Counted from the stretch's first letter, positions 8,452 to 18,129 are shown. The stretch is DNA of 64,000 nucleotides from Streptosporangium sp. NBC_01495 (GCF_036250735.1 NZ_CP109431.1:62001-126000); one strand, 5' to 3'. Made by a program: numbers and translations. Notes: a model not told the origin generated them from the letters alone.

Positions 8452-9393
8452 ATGCGCGCCCAGCCTCCCACCGCACTGCTGTCCCAGCTGCGCGCAGCCC
8501 ACGCCACCGGCCCAGATCATGGAGCCCGCGCCGCCACGCAGTGGGGGATGCGTCCGCTCAGCGGAGGCCGTAACAACTTCGTCTACGGCTGGAGGGATCC
8601 GTCATCGGGCACCGAGATATGCATCAAGCTGTACAAGATCGACGAACGAAGACGCGCCGAGCGCGAATGGCACGCCCTTACCTTGGTGGCCGGCACGGGC
8701 ATCGAGGAGGTGCCCGCACCCGTGTGGTATGACCCCGCCGGACCCTATCCGGCGATCGCGATGACGCTGCTGCCCGGCGAGCCGCTCTCCGCCACCCATC
8801 TGCCTGAGACCCAGACACCGGCGCTGAAAGCCCTCGCCGCCCTGCACGGGCGCCTCACCGAGGTCCCTCTCACTGGCCTGCTCGCCGAGCTCCCCAGAAT
8901 CGACTCCGCCCCCCACTACATCACCCGGCTCACTCAGTTGTGGCCAGACCAGCTCGCCGACGCAGCAGATGAACCACTCACCGCCGACATGCTTGCCCTG
9001 CTGCGCATGTGGGAAGAATCAGGCGACCGGGAACTCCTGCTGAAACCCGCGCCTGCGGTGTTCAGCCGCGGAGACTCCAACCTGCTGAACTGGTTATGGG
9101 ACGGCGAAATTCGCTGCGTCGACTTCGAGTTCGCGGGTTACTCCGATACCGCGTTCGACGCCGCCGACCTTTGTGAGCACATCAGTGCCCGCGATATTGA
9201 CGACGAGGTCTGGGAAAGCCTGCATGCCGATCTGGGAATCACCGCAGCGCTGACGCCGCGTTTTCGGGCCGCGCAGCGCACCTGCGCACTGCGCTGGCTG
9301 GCTGTCCTGTGGCGTCAGCGATTTACTCGCGAACCCGAGTTCGCCACCCAGAAAGAACGCGCCCACCGTCTCCTACGGACGATCGGCTCATAG
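8452..9393 (+). CDS. APH/choline-kinase-fold phosphotransferase
   Basis: 313 aa; ATG 8452 is chosen over the adjacent TTG because TTGGAGCC lies at a good distance. Kinase features: GGRNNFVY in the glycine loop, CIKLYK with the ATP-binding Lys, and a catalytic loop FSRGDSNLLN (about 202-211) in which the usual His of HGDxxxxN is Arg, followed by CVDFEFAGYSDTAFDAADL with the metal-binding Asp. It ends the plus-strand run and converges on the glycosyltransferase at 9442. A decayed relative of its last third lies at 20039-20335. The substrate is unknown; small-molecule hydroxyls are typical. Confidence 0.8.
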   Translation: MRAQPPTALLSQLRAAHATGPDHGARAATQWGMRPLSGGRNNFVYGWRDPSSGTEICIKLYKIDERRRAEREWHALTLVAGTGIEEVPAPVWYDPAGPYPAIAMTLLPGEPLSATHLPETQTPALKALAALHGRLTEVPLTGLLAELPRIDSAPHYITRLTQLWPDQLADAADEPLTADMLALLRMWEESGDRELLLKPAPAVFSRGDSNLLNWLWDGEIRCVDFEFAGYSDTAFDAADLCEHISARDIDDEVWESLHADLGITAALTPRFRAAQRTCALRWLAVLWRQRFTREPEFATQKERAHRLLRTIGS

Positions 9394-9441
9394 ATATCGC
9401 TCGGTCAATAACCTACTGGGAGGCGTTGCCCCTATCGGCCG

Positions 9442-10503
9442 TTAGAGTAGGCGGGCGAAGGAGTCTTCCCAGGTGGTCAGAACGCTGGTGTAGTCGTGGG
9501 TGTGGGCCAGAATACGGGCTTCGGTCGCCAGACGAGTCAGTAGATCGCGATCATTCAGCACACGGACTGTTTCGGTCGCGAAGCGGTCACGAACATCCGG
9601 ATCAGTAGGGTCTCCGGAGATGAGCAGGCCGGTGACGCCATGATGCACCCGGTCGGGTAGCGCACCAGACGGCGAGCAAATGATCACTTCGCTAGCCGCC
9701 GCAGCTTCTAAGGCGGCGATGCAGCAGGTCTCCTCATATGTTGTCGGATACAGGTAGACCTGCGCCGACAGCTGATGACGAATCAATTCAGGTTTGGGTA
9801 GCCGTCCCAGGTACGCCACTCCCAATTCCGACATGCGGCGTGCACGCTCATACAGGTGCCCTCCTTTTTGTAAATCTTCTTCTGCGCTTATTCCGCGCAG
9901 CAGGTAGCTTGAGGCGATGGTCAATGTGGCTTCGGGGTGACGCTGCCGGATGGCTGGCCATACGTCGAGCACAAGCTTGAGTCCGCGGTCGGGGTTGGCA
10001 GCGTGTAACACTTTTCCGGGCTGCTTGGCCGGGCCGGGTGGATAATAGGAAATATCCAGCCCGTCGGCGGTGACCACCCAGTTCGCCTCGGCTGGGAAGT
10101 GGTAACGCTGGCAATACCTATCCCGTTGGAAGGGGGAGAAAGCCAGCAGTAAATTGATCTCGCCACGCTGGACCTGCGGCAACAGTTCTATATTCGGTTT
10201 CTTCAGGCCAAGCTTGGCCACACGTACCGGTGCGTTGAACTGGCTGGCATCGATTCTGCGGGTGCGCACCCAGAAAATCACCACGTCACGGTGTTCTCTG
10301 GGATACAAGTCATGGAGGTTAAGCCAGGTGACGCCCTGATCGGTATGCGGGTCACAGTGGGCAAAGACTCTAACTTGGTGGCCGCGTCTGGCTAATCCGC
10401 GAGCGGCTAGGACCATTCCGGTGTCGTTACCGCCAAGACCGACGCTGTCGAAGTCTGTGGCGTGTAAGGGATAGTAGCCGGGGTGAACAATGTCGATTTT
10501 CAT
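9442..10503 (-). CDS. Family 4 glycosyltransferase (GT-B fold)
   Basis: 353 aa. N-terminal half: GYYPLHATDFDSVGLGGND with the GlyGly acceptor-side loop, then MVLAARGLARRGHQVRVF. C-terminal half: donor-site elements LGRLPKPELIRHQLSAQVYLYPT and the EETCCIAALEAAAASEVIICSPSGALPD segment, corresponding to the E-x7-E region of GT4 retaining transferases, followed by DRVHHGVTGLL. It transfers a sugar from an activated nucleotide donor. It is convergent with the APH gene (48 bases between stops) and is transcribed from the 10504-11161 interval. Base composition is somewhat lower in GC than its neighbours, hinting at separate origin. Confidence 0.85.
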   Translation of the reverse strand: MKIDIVHPGYYPLHATDFDSVGLGGNDTGMVLAARGLARRGHQVRVFAHCDPHTDQGVTWLNLHDLYPREHRDVVIFWVRTRRIDASQFNAPVRVAKLGLKKPNIELLPQVQRGEINLLLAFSPFQRDRYCQRYHFPAEANWVVTADGLDISYYPPGPAKQPGKVLHAANPDRGLKLVLDVWPAIRQRHPEATLTIASSYLLRGISAEEDLQKGGHLYERARRMSELGVAYLGRLPKPELIRHQLSAQVYLYPTTYEETCCIAALEAAAASEVIICSPSGALPDRVHHGVTGLLISGDPTDPDVRDRFATETVRVLNDRDLLTRLATEARILAHTHDYTSVLTTWEDSFARLL

Positions 10504-11161
10504 CGCAATTCCTGGAGAAGGGCGGCCAATAAGTGGACATGGACATCACACTGTCGTTGTTGGTGTGTGGCCAGAGAACTCGTTGTTACTAGAGCAAGCG
10601 GACCTGCTCCAGCACGGGGAAGGGCTTCCCTGTGTTCGGGATGCGATACTGACTACGCACCCGACTCGGTCTGTCCCAGGCTGTATACGCGAAAGAACTG
10701 GACGGTGTACATCGAGGGCTCGACCTCGGAGGACTAGCGCACCAGTGGCAGAAGATTTACCGCTGGGAATCTGGCAAGGTCGTTTCGCAACCGTTGGCCC
10801 AGCGAGCACTCGGTGGACCGGCGAGACTTTTTGACCATGACATCGAAGGTGTACTTCTTGCCGATGCGCACCCTCATCCCCGCACCGATGGCTTCCGCGG
10901 TCATGACAGCGCCGTCCTCTCCTGGGCTCAGCCGCCCTCGCTCGGGGCGCCCCAGCCTCCCGAGGCGCAGCTTCGACAATGCGCGCAGCGCGACCGATCG
11001 CCAACAGAAGACAGCACAGCCGATACGAGCCACGAACCCGCATGCCGGCCCGCAATCGACCCGCAGGATTACCCGGAGACTTCACCAACGGCTTCCCCAG
11101 CCGTTGAAGCGCGGCCTACGCTCAAAACTCAACGCTGACGCGACGGCGATGAGGGGCCACG
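10504..11161. other. Intergenic region without a supported gene
   Basis: This 658-base interval separates the minus-strand glycosyltransferase from the plus-strand XRE regulator, so it must hold promoters for both. Open frames here have atypical composition. The only one with a plausible local sequence is a minus-strand frame near 10734-10900, containing GAGMRVRIGKKYTFDVMVKK, but it has no convincing ribosome site or family and could be a relic. Confidence 0.5.
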
Positions 11162-12499
11162 ATGAGAAAGGTCCGCAACGAACGGCTGACGGCGGCCCGG
11201 CTCGCCCTCGCCCCCGGCATCAACACCCAGCAAGCGGTCGCCGAGGCCATCAGCGACCTGGTCCACGCCGCAACCGGCAAACACCCCCCGATCGACGCCG
11301 ACTACATCTCCAAACTCGAACGCGGGGAAATCACCTGGCCCGGCGCCGACTACCGGACCGCCTTTCGCCGCCACTTCGGCGTATCCACCGACGCCGACCT
11401 GGGCTTCTACAGCAGCCGCACCAGCCCTGCCCACCCGCCGACCCCCTCCAGCGAGCTAGCCGTCGACGACGGCGCTCTCACCCGTGACCTGGTACCGCTG
11501 GCCAGCCTGGCATCCTTCGGAGCCCTCCAAACGCGCGCGGGAAACATCCTGTCCGGGATACGGCCGGACACCACCGTGCCCGACCGGGTGGGCCACGACG
11601 ACGTCCAGCACATCAACCAGACCACCGATCTGTTCGAGCACTGGGACTTCCTCGTTGGAGGCGGCCTGAACCGCAACGCGGTCATCGCCCAACTGCAATG
11701 GACCCGGCAACTCCACCAGACCTCCTCCATCACCCCGCAGGTCCGACGGGCCCTGCAATCGGCCATCGCCCGGCTCGGCGAGGTCGCCGGGTGGATGTCC
11801 TTCGACGCCGGAGACAACGCCACCGCGCGGCGCTGCTGGCTGTTCGCCCTGGACATGGCGGCCGAAGCCGACGACTGGCCCACCCGCGTCAACATCTTGA
11901 TGGACATGGCCAGACAAGCCACCTACACCAACCGGCCCAACGACGGCCTCAACCTCATGCGCCTGGCCAACAGCGCCGGCGACCAGCTGAGCGCGACCGT
12001 TCAAACCGCCGTCCACGTCGTTACCGCGCGCGCTCACGGCGCACTGGGGCACCGAACCGACTGCCTGCGCCACATCGGCCAGGCCGAGACCCTGTTCGGC
12101 CATCGCGACACCGCCCAAGACCCACCCTGGATCTGGTACTACACCGCGGCACAACTCGCCGGTGACTGCGGCCACGCGTTGTTCGACCTGGCCATGCACG
12201 GACAATGCCTCGATCGCGCCATCAGCCTGTTCGACGCCTCCTCTCGGCTTCATGGGCCCGAAGCGGCACGCTCTCACGCTTTCGACCTGACTAAGCTGGC
12301 TACCTTGCAGCTCCTGCACGGCGATCTCGACGAAGCGGCTACCACCATCGGCCCGGTTCTAGAGGCAGTGCCGCGGATCCGCTCGCGCCGGCTCACCGAC
12401 GACCTCCGCGTACTGAGGAACGCCTCGACCGGCCGTCCTGGTCCCCAAGCCGAGCTGTTGCGCCGCCGGGTCGGCGCTATTTTGCGAACGTCCGCCTGA
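11162..12499 (+). CDS. XRE-family regulator with C-terminal TPR-like region
   Basis: 445 aa. An N-terminal helix-turn-helix of about 80 residues contains NTQQAVAEAISDL and DADYISKLERGEITWPG, the latter being the recognition and wing area of XRE proteins. The remaining ~350 residues are helical repeats such as DDWPTRVNILMDMARQATYTN-type TPR pairs, as in many actinobacterial regulators that sense a peptide or small molecule. ATGAGGGGCCACG precedes the start. It stops 23 bases before the convergent APH gene. Four further regulators of this architecture occur in the window, each near a metabolic block. Confidence 0.85.
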   Translation: MRKVRNERLTAARLALAPGINTQQAVAEAISDLVHAATGKHPPIDADYISKLERGEITWPGADYRTAFRRHFGVSTDADLGFYSSRTSPAHPPTPSSELAVDDGALTRDLVPLASLASFGALQTRAGNILSGIRPDTTVPDRVGHDDVQHINQTTDLFEHWDFLVGGGLNRNAVIAQLQWTRQLHQTSSITPQVRRALQSAIARLGEVAGWMSFDAGDNATARRCWLFALDMAAEADDWPTRVNILMDMARQATYTNRPNDGLNLMRLANSAGDQLSATVQTAVHVVTARAHGALGHRTDCLRHIGQAETLFGHRDTAQDPPWIWYYTAAQLAGDCGHALFDLAMHGQCLDRAISLFDASSRLHGPEAARSHAFDLTKLATLQLLHGDLDEAATTIGPVLEAVPRIRSRRLTDDLRVLRNASTGRPGPQAELLRRRVGAILRTSA

Positions 12500-12522
12500 C
12501 CCGCCTTCTGAGCGGCGGCATC

Positions 12523-13404
12523 TCAGTAGGCATTCCAGCTGAGCTCCACCTGATCAGTCTGTAATGTCTGGATCCGATGACGGACCTCGGCCAGCACTTC
12601 GGCCGACTCCGCCGCCTTCTGCGCCAGCCAGCTGGTCATCCTCAACAACCGCACCCGCCGTAACACCTCATACCCTGGCGAGGTGGTTACGTCATAGCCG
12701 TAAGCGCGACTGAACTGCTCGTACTGCTCGGCAGTGACCCAGCCGCAATCACGCTCGATCGCGGTTAGCACCAGATCCCACTCCGGCTGGCCGTAGGCAC
12801 ATTCCTCCAGGTCAACGAACGCCAAGCGGCCATTGGACCCACGCACCAGGTTGTCCACATGCCCATCCCCGTGCACCATGCTCATCTCCAGATCGAAGAC
12901 AGCATGAGCGAACTCCTGCCCGACAACCGCGGCATAGCCGATCAACGCATCACGTTCCGCAGTGCTCAAGGCCCGCGCGGCGGCGATCCGCTCCTCCACC
13001 CGCGCCAGCGGATCGATACGCGGCAATCCTAGCTCGGCCGAAGGAGACAGGGCGTGAAATCGGCGTAGGGCCGCCCCCAGTTCCTCGGGGGTGGAAGCGC
13101 GCGGGCCGGGGATCTCCTCCCAGAACGTCACGAGCCTGCCATCTGCTTCGACCACATTCGGGACCACGGGACGTGCGACGGGAATGTCATGGGCCGCCAG
13201 CCAGTCGGCCAAGCGCAGCTCACGCTGCACATCGGTACGCTGTTTCGCCGAACGGGCCACCCGGGCCACCACCGCTTGGCCTACGAGCCGAAATACCGCG
13301 TTTTCCCCCAGCCGTACCAGTTGCGCATCATCGGCGTTGATCCCCGCCAGTGATGCGGCCATGCGCATGGTGACTTGAGTGCTTTCGACGTCGAACTGCC
13401 TCAC
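12523..13404 (-). CDS. APH-fold phosphotransferase
   Basis: 293 aa from GTG 13404; ATG 13368 is an alternative. Motifs: RLGENAVFRL loop, VVARVAR with the ATP Lys position occupied by Arg, catalytic MVHGDGHVDNLVRGSNGRLAFVDLEECAYGQPEWDL with intact HGDxxxxN and the metal-binding Asp. Length fits aminoglycoside/homoserine-kinase-like enzymes. It is convergent with the XRE gene. Such proteins confer resistance by phosphorylating an antibiotic or act as pathway kinases; the sequence does not discriminate. Confidence 0.85.
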   Translation of the reverse strand: MRQFDVESTQVTMRMAASLAGINADDAQLVRLGENAVFRLVGQAVVARVARSAKQRTDVQRELRLADWLAAHDIPVARPVVPNVVEADGRLVTFWEEIPGPRASTPEELGAALRRFHALSPSAELGLPRIDPLARVEERIAAARALSTAERDALIGYAAVVGQEFAHAVFDLEMSMVHGDGHVDNLVRGSNGRLAFVDLEECAYGQPEWDLVLTAIERDCGWVTAEQYEQFSRAYGYDVTTSPGYEVLRRVRLLRMTSWLAQKAAESAEVLAEVRHRIQTLQTDQVELSWNAY

Positions 13405-13707
13405 ACTTACTCATCCTGCCGTAGTACGACAGGTAGGCGGCAGCCTGTCCCCTGTTGAGGGGCACGGGGCTCGCCGCAGGTCGCCATTAACACAGCGGCC
13501 AGTGGTCCACGTCGCCGTCATCATGGTCACGGAAAGACTAGACATGCCATGAACGCTTCCTTCCCCCGGTGGCGCCATCACCATCGCCGGTCTCCACATG
13601 CGCGCCGCGACGATCTGGATCAAAGCCCTCACCCGAACCATTCCTTGATCAAAACCTGGTAGACGCCCTACCGGGCCCCTGGAGAGTCGACTGGTTGTGA
13701 GAGCGCC
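13405..13707. other. Intergenic region, no gene seen
   Basis: The 303 bases between two minus-strand genes contain no frame with natural composition and no clear palindrome. It must contain the promoter of the APH gene at 12523-13404. Confidence 0.5.
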
Positions 13708-14505
13708 TCACCGGTCCCGCGTGCGGGTGATGAGCTGAAAGAGCCTGGCAGTGTGCATGTAGGGGTGCCGGTGGGTGACGGCCAACTCGAGGCGTTCGAG
13801 GTCAGCGTAGAACGCCGACTCGTCCTTGCGATCATCATCGATGATGTAATCGCAGAAGCTCCGAATCCCGAAGTGGTCGACGCGTCCGCAACCGAGCTCC
13901 TCCAGGATGGCGATGATCTTCTCGGCGGTGTGCAAGGTGAGGGCAGAGTCGAAGGTCTGCGTCCTGGCCTGATCCGATGCGAGCGCGGCCAGCGCGGCCG
14001 CGGGATCCATCTCACGAACAGCGACGTTCAAAGCCGCGGAATACTGGTTGGTCGCAATAACGGAGAGAAGACCGCCGGGTGCGAGCGGGGTCAGGGCGGC
14101 GCGGAGGGTCGCGGTGACATCGTCGGTGTAGGCCAGGAGGTTGTGGCAGAGCACGACATCGAACCTCGCGGCGGTGATGTCCCGGGGCAGGGCGCTCACG
14201 TCGGCTTCGACGCAGACGATCCTGTCCGTCAAGCCAGCTGCGGCGGCCCGCTGATCGGCTGCGGCCAGCATGGCCGGCGCGTGATCGACGATGGTGATGT
14301 GGTGACCTTGAGCGGCCAGGCGGATCGCGTCACCGCCGTCTCCACCGGCCAGATCGAGAATCCGCAAGCGTTCTTCGCCGAGAGATTCAAGGTGGCTAAC
14401 CAAGTTGGCCTCGGCGACGGTGTACCGGATCCGGCCCCAGGGAGCCTCTTGCCACTGCTGCCAAGCGGCCAACCCGACGCTGAATCTCTCCGGTGTTTCA
14501 GCCAT
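13708..14505 (-). CDS. Class I SAM-dependent methyltransferase
   Basis: 265 aa if started at ATG 14505 (MAETPERFS); the longer frame to 14607 adds an Arg-rich non-conserved leader. The SAM-binding motif I is RILDLAGGDGGDAIRLAAQG, motif II ends in the acidic VDHAPAMLA, followed by EADVSALP and FDVVLCHNLLAYTDD. This pattern resembles CmoM-like and other small-molecule methyltransferases. It is flanked by a VOC relic, so its partner genes are not obvious. Confidence 0.82.
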   Translation of the reverse strand: MAETPERFSVGLAAWQQWQEAPWGRIRYTVAEANLVSHLESLGEERLRILDLAGGDGGDAIRLAAQGHHITIVDHAPAMLAAADQRAAAAGLTDRIVCVEADVSALPRDITAARFDVVLCHNLLAYTDDVTATLRAALTPLAPGGLLSVIATNQYSAALNVAVREMDPAAALAALASDQARTQTFDSALTLHTAEKIIAILEELGCGRVDHFGIRSFCDYIIDDDRKDESAFYADLERLELAVTHRHPYMHTARLFQLITRTRDR

Positions 14506-14618
14506 CTGGCAACGATAGCTGCGCGGCTCAGCCCGCACCATGATCAGGCACATGGAGGTGCCGGGTACGCAGCTCGGCACCCTGCGTCTAAATCGCCGCA
14601 CCCACACCTACTACAGCG

Positions 14619-14945
14619 ATGGCAGCGCCGACGTCGACACCAATAGCTCAGTGCGTCTCTACAGTCGCGCTGAACTGCACACCGCGCCTTGAGCAAAGCG
14701 TGCTTAGCCCTCGACGCCGAATTCGGCGGCTATCTGCGGACACCATCCCCGGGGACATGGTCACTCAATGGCATGTCGACGACGTACAAGCCATCTTGGA
14801 CCGGCTGCTGGCCATGGGAGCCACACCGTACATGCGGCTCACCGAGCACGGCCCCGGTTTCGTCGCCGCGTCCGTAGTCGACCCGTTCGGCAACCTGCTG
14901 GGCATCATGTACAACAAGCATTCCTTGGAAATCCTGGGCCGATGA
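14619..14945 (+). pseudogene. Truncated VOC (glyoxalase/bleomycin-resistance fold) gene
   Basis: Only the second half of a VOC protein is recognisable: TQWHVDDVQAILDRLLAMG, then GPGFVAASVVDPFGNLLGIM and a typical IMYNKHSLEIL ending. The preceding ~45 codons do not resemble the first beta-alpha module, and short VOC-like peptides appear in another frame (near 14689-14760), so the N-terminal half has been lost or frameshifted. A functional protein is unlikely. Confidence 0.6.
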
Positions 14946-15053
14946 TGGACGATGCGGCCGTCAGACAGCGCAGCGTCGTTGCTCTGCGCGAGCGCAGCTC
15001 CCCCGGCGGTGCCCCGAGGGAAGGGGCGGGAAGGCCTGCCCCCAGTGTGGTGA

Positions 15054-15168
15054 AACCGGTCACGGTAGCGGCAGGCCTCCATCATGATCATGAGTCAATG
15101 CCCATACTCGGGCGCCCCTCACCATCACGTCCAAGCCTTCATCGCCGAGAAGGGACGGACCGATCAAG
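15054..15168. repeat. 115-bp duplicated segment, copy 1
   Basis: Identical to 36468-36582 at 108 of 115 positions with no gaps (constant offset 21,414). It covers the stop codon and last ~35 codons of the minus-strand frameshifted gene at 15060-15880. The seven differences fall mainly at second and third positions of the minus-strand reading frame and give mild changes there, which supports the minus strand as the ancestral coding strand. Confidence 0.85.
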
Positions 15169-15880
15169 ATAGCGTGCTCATCGAGGAGGGACCCAACCAG
15201 CGGCCAGGCCAGCCACGTGTACGTGCGCATTGTCTCGGCGAACGATTCAGCGGCTCCAGGCAGATGCGCGAGGTCGTCCGTGATTGACGAGACGATGTCG
15301 TGGGCCGACCACAGCAGGCTCGGCTGGTCGGCGTGGGTGAACACCGGGTACAGCCCGTCCCGAAGTCCAGCAGGAGCCGCAGCTCGGTGCGGCCGGCGTC
15401 CTTGTCGTACTCCAGGTGGATGTAAGAGCCGTAGAGCCAGGAGCCAGTGTGCTCGACCGGCATGGAGAACGGCGTGACCAGGTAGTGACAGGCCGCGCCG
15501 AGCTCGGACAGCAGCCGGTCGCGGGGAATGGCCATCTCCATCGTGTCGACGTCGTGAAAGTAGCCGGGGATGCCGGGCTCAGCGCTCCTGACCACCTCCG
15601 CGCTGGGGATCACGATGCTGCGGCTGTGCAGCTTCCACTGGCCAACGGCGGCCAGCCGGGCGGCATCGGCCAAATCGCGCATGCCGCGTTGCTGCACGAT
15701 CGTGGCGGCGGCTCCCATGGGAAGCCAGCACCAGTCAGGCCATTCGAACACTGGCTTCTGCCCGCGGCTGGCGTGCAGGACTTTTCAGGTCACCCAGGCC
15801 GGCGGGGTAGAGCTTGCGCAATTCCCGGACGTGGCCCGCGATCCGGGCGGCAGCCTGCAATGTCAGGTCGGTCTGGGTCA
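15060..15880 (-). pseudogene. Conserved hypothetical gene with two frameshifts
   Basis: A start at 15880 has CAGGAGC upstream and gives MTQTDLTLQAAARIAGHVR. The frame is lost at an A4 run near 15785-15788; with one base less it continues DLKVLHASRGQKPVFEWPDW into the long frame MGAAATIVQQRG. A second shift near 15358 is needed to pass from ELRLLLDF to DGLYPVFTHADQP. The restored product would be about 273 aa, ending in LTHDHDGGLPLP. No family is recognised. Either the gene is dead or two sequencing errors are present. Its 3' end is duplicated at 36468-36582. Confidence 0.6.
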
Positions 15881-16112
15881 TTCTTGCTCCTGGTGAGGTT
15901 CCTGTGGCGTGTGGCCAGGAGATGTACGCGCATGCGCCATCGCGTCATTGGAATCCTCAGCCGGCAGGCTGCTTACGGCCGGTCATACTGCCGTGTGCCG
16001 ATTTTAGCTCAGCCTGTGAGCGCTGCCTGTGGCGGCGCCCAGGGGGTGTGCCAGAACCAGCAGGCCCCATCCGGTCAGCTGGTCACAGCCGGAGAAACGA
16101 CCGCGTTCACGA

Positions 16113-17216
16113 TCAGGGGCGGTTGGTCGCGAACGGTAGCCGTTCCAAGCGCTCAGCAACGAAACAGGCCAAGGGGCCCGCGAACAGGTGAGACACCAGT
16201 GCGGAGAACTCCTCGCGGACCGTGCCGTGCAGCGGCAACACCACGTTGGCGGCCTCGGCCAGACCGCGGTCGCCGTCGCCGGCCACGGCGATGACCGTGC
16301 GCCCGTAGCCGTGGGCGCGGGTGGCCACCTGCAGGGCACGGTCGCGGCTGCGGCCCGGCGCGGCGATCACCACGGTCGGCATGTCGCGGGGGCGCGCCAG
16401 GACCTCGACGTGCTCCCACTCCTCCAGGTCCTGCCCGGCGGCGAACACGCCGGCGGCTTCGATGAGTTTCGCGGCTGCGAACAGGGCACTGCCGTAGCCC
16501 GGGCCGCTGCCGAGAGCCATCGTCACCGGTGCGCCGGCGATCCGGTCGGCGAGGAGATCGCACCGCGGCCGCAGTGCCGCGGTGGTGGCCTCGATGGCGT
16601 CGGCGGTGGCCAGCACCTCCCGATTGAGTACCTCGGCGTGCGCCGATGGGTGGCCGCGTTGCCGGCCCAGTTCGATGGCGGTCAGCAACAGGCCGAGCAG
16701 GCTGGCCTGGTAGGTGCGGATCCCGGGGCAGGGCTTCAGGTCCGACAGGGGAAGGGTCACGGTGTGGTCGCTTGCCCGGGTGAGCGGGCTGTGCGCGGTG
16801 GCGGTGATGGCCAGGGTGCGGGCGCCCTGCTCGCCGGCTCGCTCCAGCGCCTGGATAAGGCGCTGGTTACCGCCGGAGGCGGAGATCCCGATCACCAAGG
16901 TTCCCGAGGGGAGGGCGTCGTCGTACTCCCAGGCGGCGCCGTATTCCAGCATGCGCAGCGCGCTCAACGGCTCACACGCCACCCCCGCCAGCCGATGGAA
17001 GGCCATCTGCGTGGCCAAGGCGGCGTGATAGGAGTCGCCGCTGCCCACCAAGTAGACCCGGGAGATCACCGACTGCTCCCCCACGAAGGGAAGGCCGCGG
17101 ACCTGCTGCAGGGCCGGGCCGTGCCCGGTGCGCAGGTCCTCGGCCAAAGCATCGGCCTGGCGCAGCATCTCGGCCAGGGCGTAGGAGGGAGGAGTTGGCG
17201 GCGCCGGGGCGGTCAT
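16113..17216 (-). CDS. SIS-domain sugar isomerase/deaminase-like protein
   Basis: 367 aa from ATG 17216, which has AGGAAGAACACG upstream; the longer frame to 17294 overlaps the BtpA-like gene. Two SIS domains are visible: VYLVGSGDSYHAALATQ and VIGISASGGNQRLIQAL in the first half, and MALGSGPGYGSALFAAAKLIEA plus DLEEWEHVE in the second. This is the layout of the GlmS isomerase domain, AgaS and related phosphosugar isomerases. There is no glutaminase domain, so it would deaminate or isomerise a phosphosugar. It follows the BtpA-like gene after 46 bases in the same operon. Confidence 0.85.
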   Translation of the reverse strand: MTAPAPPTPPSYALAEMLRQADALAEDLRTGHGPALQQVRGLPFVGEQSVISRVYLVGSGDSYHAALATQMAFHRLAGVACEPLSALRMLEYGAAWEYDDALPSGTLVIGISASGGNQRLIQALERAGEQGARTLAITATAHSPLTRASDHTVTLPLSDLKPCPGIRTYQASLLGLLLTAIELGRQRGHPSAHAEVLNREVLATADAIEATTAALRPRCDLLADRIAGAPVTMALGSGPGYGSALFAAAKLIEAAGVFAAGQDLEEWEHVEVLARPRDMPTVVIAAPGRSRDRALQVATRAHGYGRTVIAVAGDGDRGLAEAANVVLPLHGTVREEFSALVSHLFAGPLACFVAERLERLPFATNRP

Positions 17217-17262
17217 CGTGTTCTTCCTGACTGTGTGCCGCTCGCAACGCCGGGCGTCGGGC

Positions 17263-18129
17263 TCACCGCGCTGCCCCGCGCACGATGTCGACATACGCCT
17301 TGACCTTGTCGGCGACGATGGCGCTGCCCCAGCCCTCGCCTTCCAGGCAAGTGCCGACGAACGCGCCGTCGGCGCCCTCGGCTGAGGCCAGCAGCCGGGC
17401 GGCGTTGCCGTGGTGGGTGTGACCGGCCAGGATGATCGGCAGATCCGGTACGGCGGCGCGCACCGAGGCGATCATCGCCAGCACGCGTTCCTCATCGGGG
17501 TGGCATAGCGACACCGCGTCCGCGCCGACCTGCCGGGCCGCCCGGGCGACGTCGGCGACCGTCTTGCCGCCGCCGAACCACGTGTAATGCATGGACTCGA
17601 TCTCGGCGATAATTTTCACGTCCCGGGCGTCGATCTTCTTGCGGTACTCCATCACCGCCAGCGGATCGGCTTCGACCATGCCGTGACTGGTGAGCGTCGC
17701 CCCCACAATCGCGCCCACGCGCACGAAAGCCCCACCAGCGACCTTGGCGATGGCCAGCGATGCCTGCACGCTGTTCCGCATTACCTGCACCCCCACCTGG
17801 AAGTCGGGGCCGACGGCGTCGGCGACAGCGCGGGTGATGAGACTGAGCGCGGCGATTCGCGCCGGATCGCACTCCTCGCCGGGGGGATACACCCGATCCA
17901 CTGTCTGGATGAGACCGCCGTCCGCGCCACCTTCGTGCAAGGCGCGCGCCGAGTCCACCGCCGTACGCAGGATCCGCGGGAAGCTGCCCTCCTGGTGGAA
18001 CGGGGTGCCAGGTAGCGGCTGCAGGTGGATCATCCCGAGTATCACCGGGCCGCGGCCCAGCCATGGCGCATCGTCCTTATCCAGCACACCGGCCTCCCTG
18101 AGGCTGCACGCGACCGCCCTATCCCGCAT
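17263..18129 (-). CDS. BtpA/SgcQ-family TIM-barrel protein
   Basis: 288 aa from ATG 18129 (a TTG at 18147 would add six residues). The family signature VILGMIHLQPLPGTP is near residues 28-42, with GADGGLIQTVDRVYPPGEE, VGVQVMRNSVQASLAIAKVAGGAFVRV and a final barrel strand IILAGHTHHGNAARLLA and GAFVGTCLEGEG. BtpA-like proteins are associated with photosystem I assembly in cyanobacteria, while SgcQ is encoded among sugar-utilisation genes; their chemistry is poorly defined. Coupling here to a SIS protein supports a role in phosphosugar or nucleoside metabolism. Confidence 0.85.
   Translation of the reverse strand: MRDRAVACSLREAGVLDKDDAPWLGRGPVILGMIHLQPLPGTPFHQEGSFPRILRTAVDSARALHEGGADGGLIQTVDRVYPPGEECDPARIAALSLITRAVADAVGPDFQVGVQVMRNSVQASLAIAKVAGGAFVRVGAIVGATLTSHGMVEADPLAVMEYRKKIDARDVKIIAEIESMHYTWFGGGKTVADVARAARQVGADAVSLCHPDEERVLAMIASVRAAVPDLPIILAGHTHHGNAARLLASAEGADGAFVGTCLEGEGWGSAIVADKVKAYVDIVRGAAR

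Noticed and set aside
10734-11033. Minus-strand frame with GAGMRVRIGKKYTF-like segment
   Set aside because: Only ~30 residues look natural, the start is unsupported and no relative is recognised, so it is mentioned with the intergenic region instead of being called a gene.
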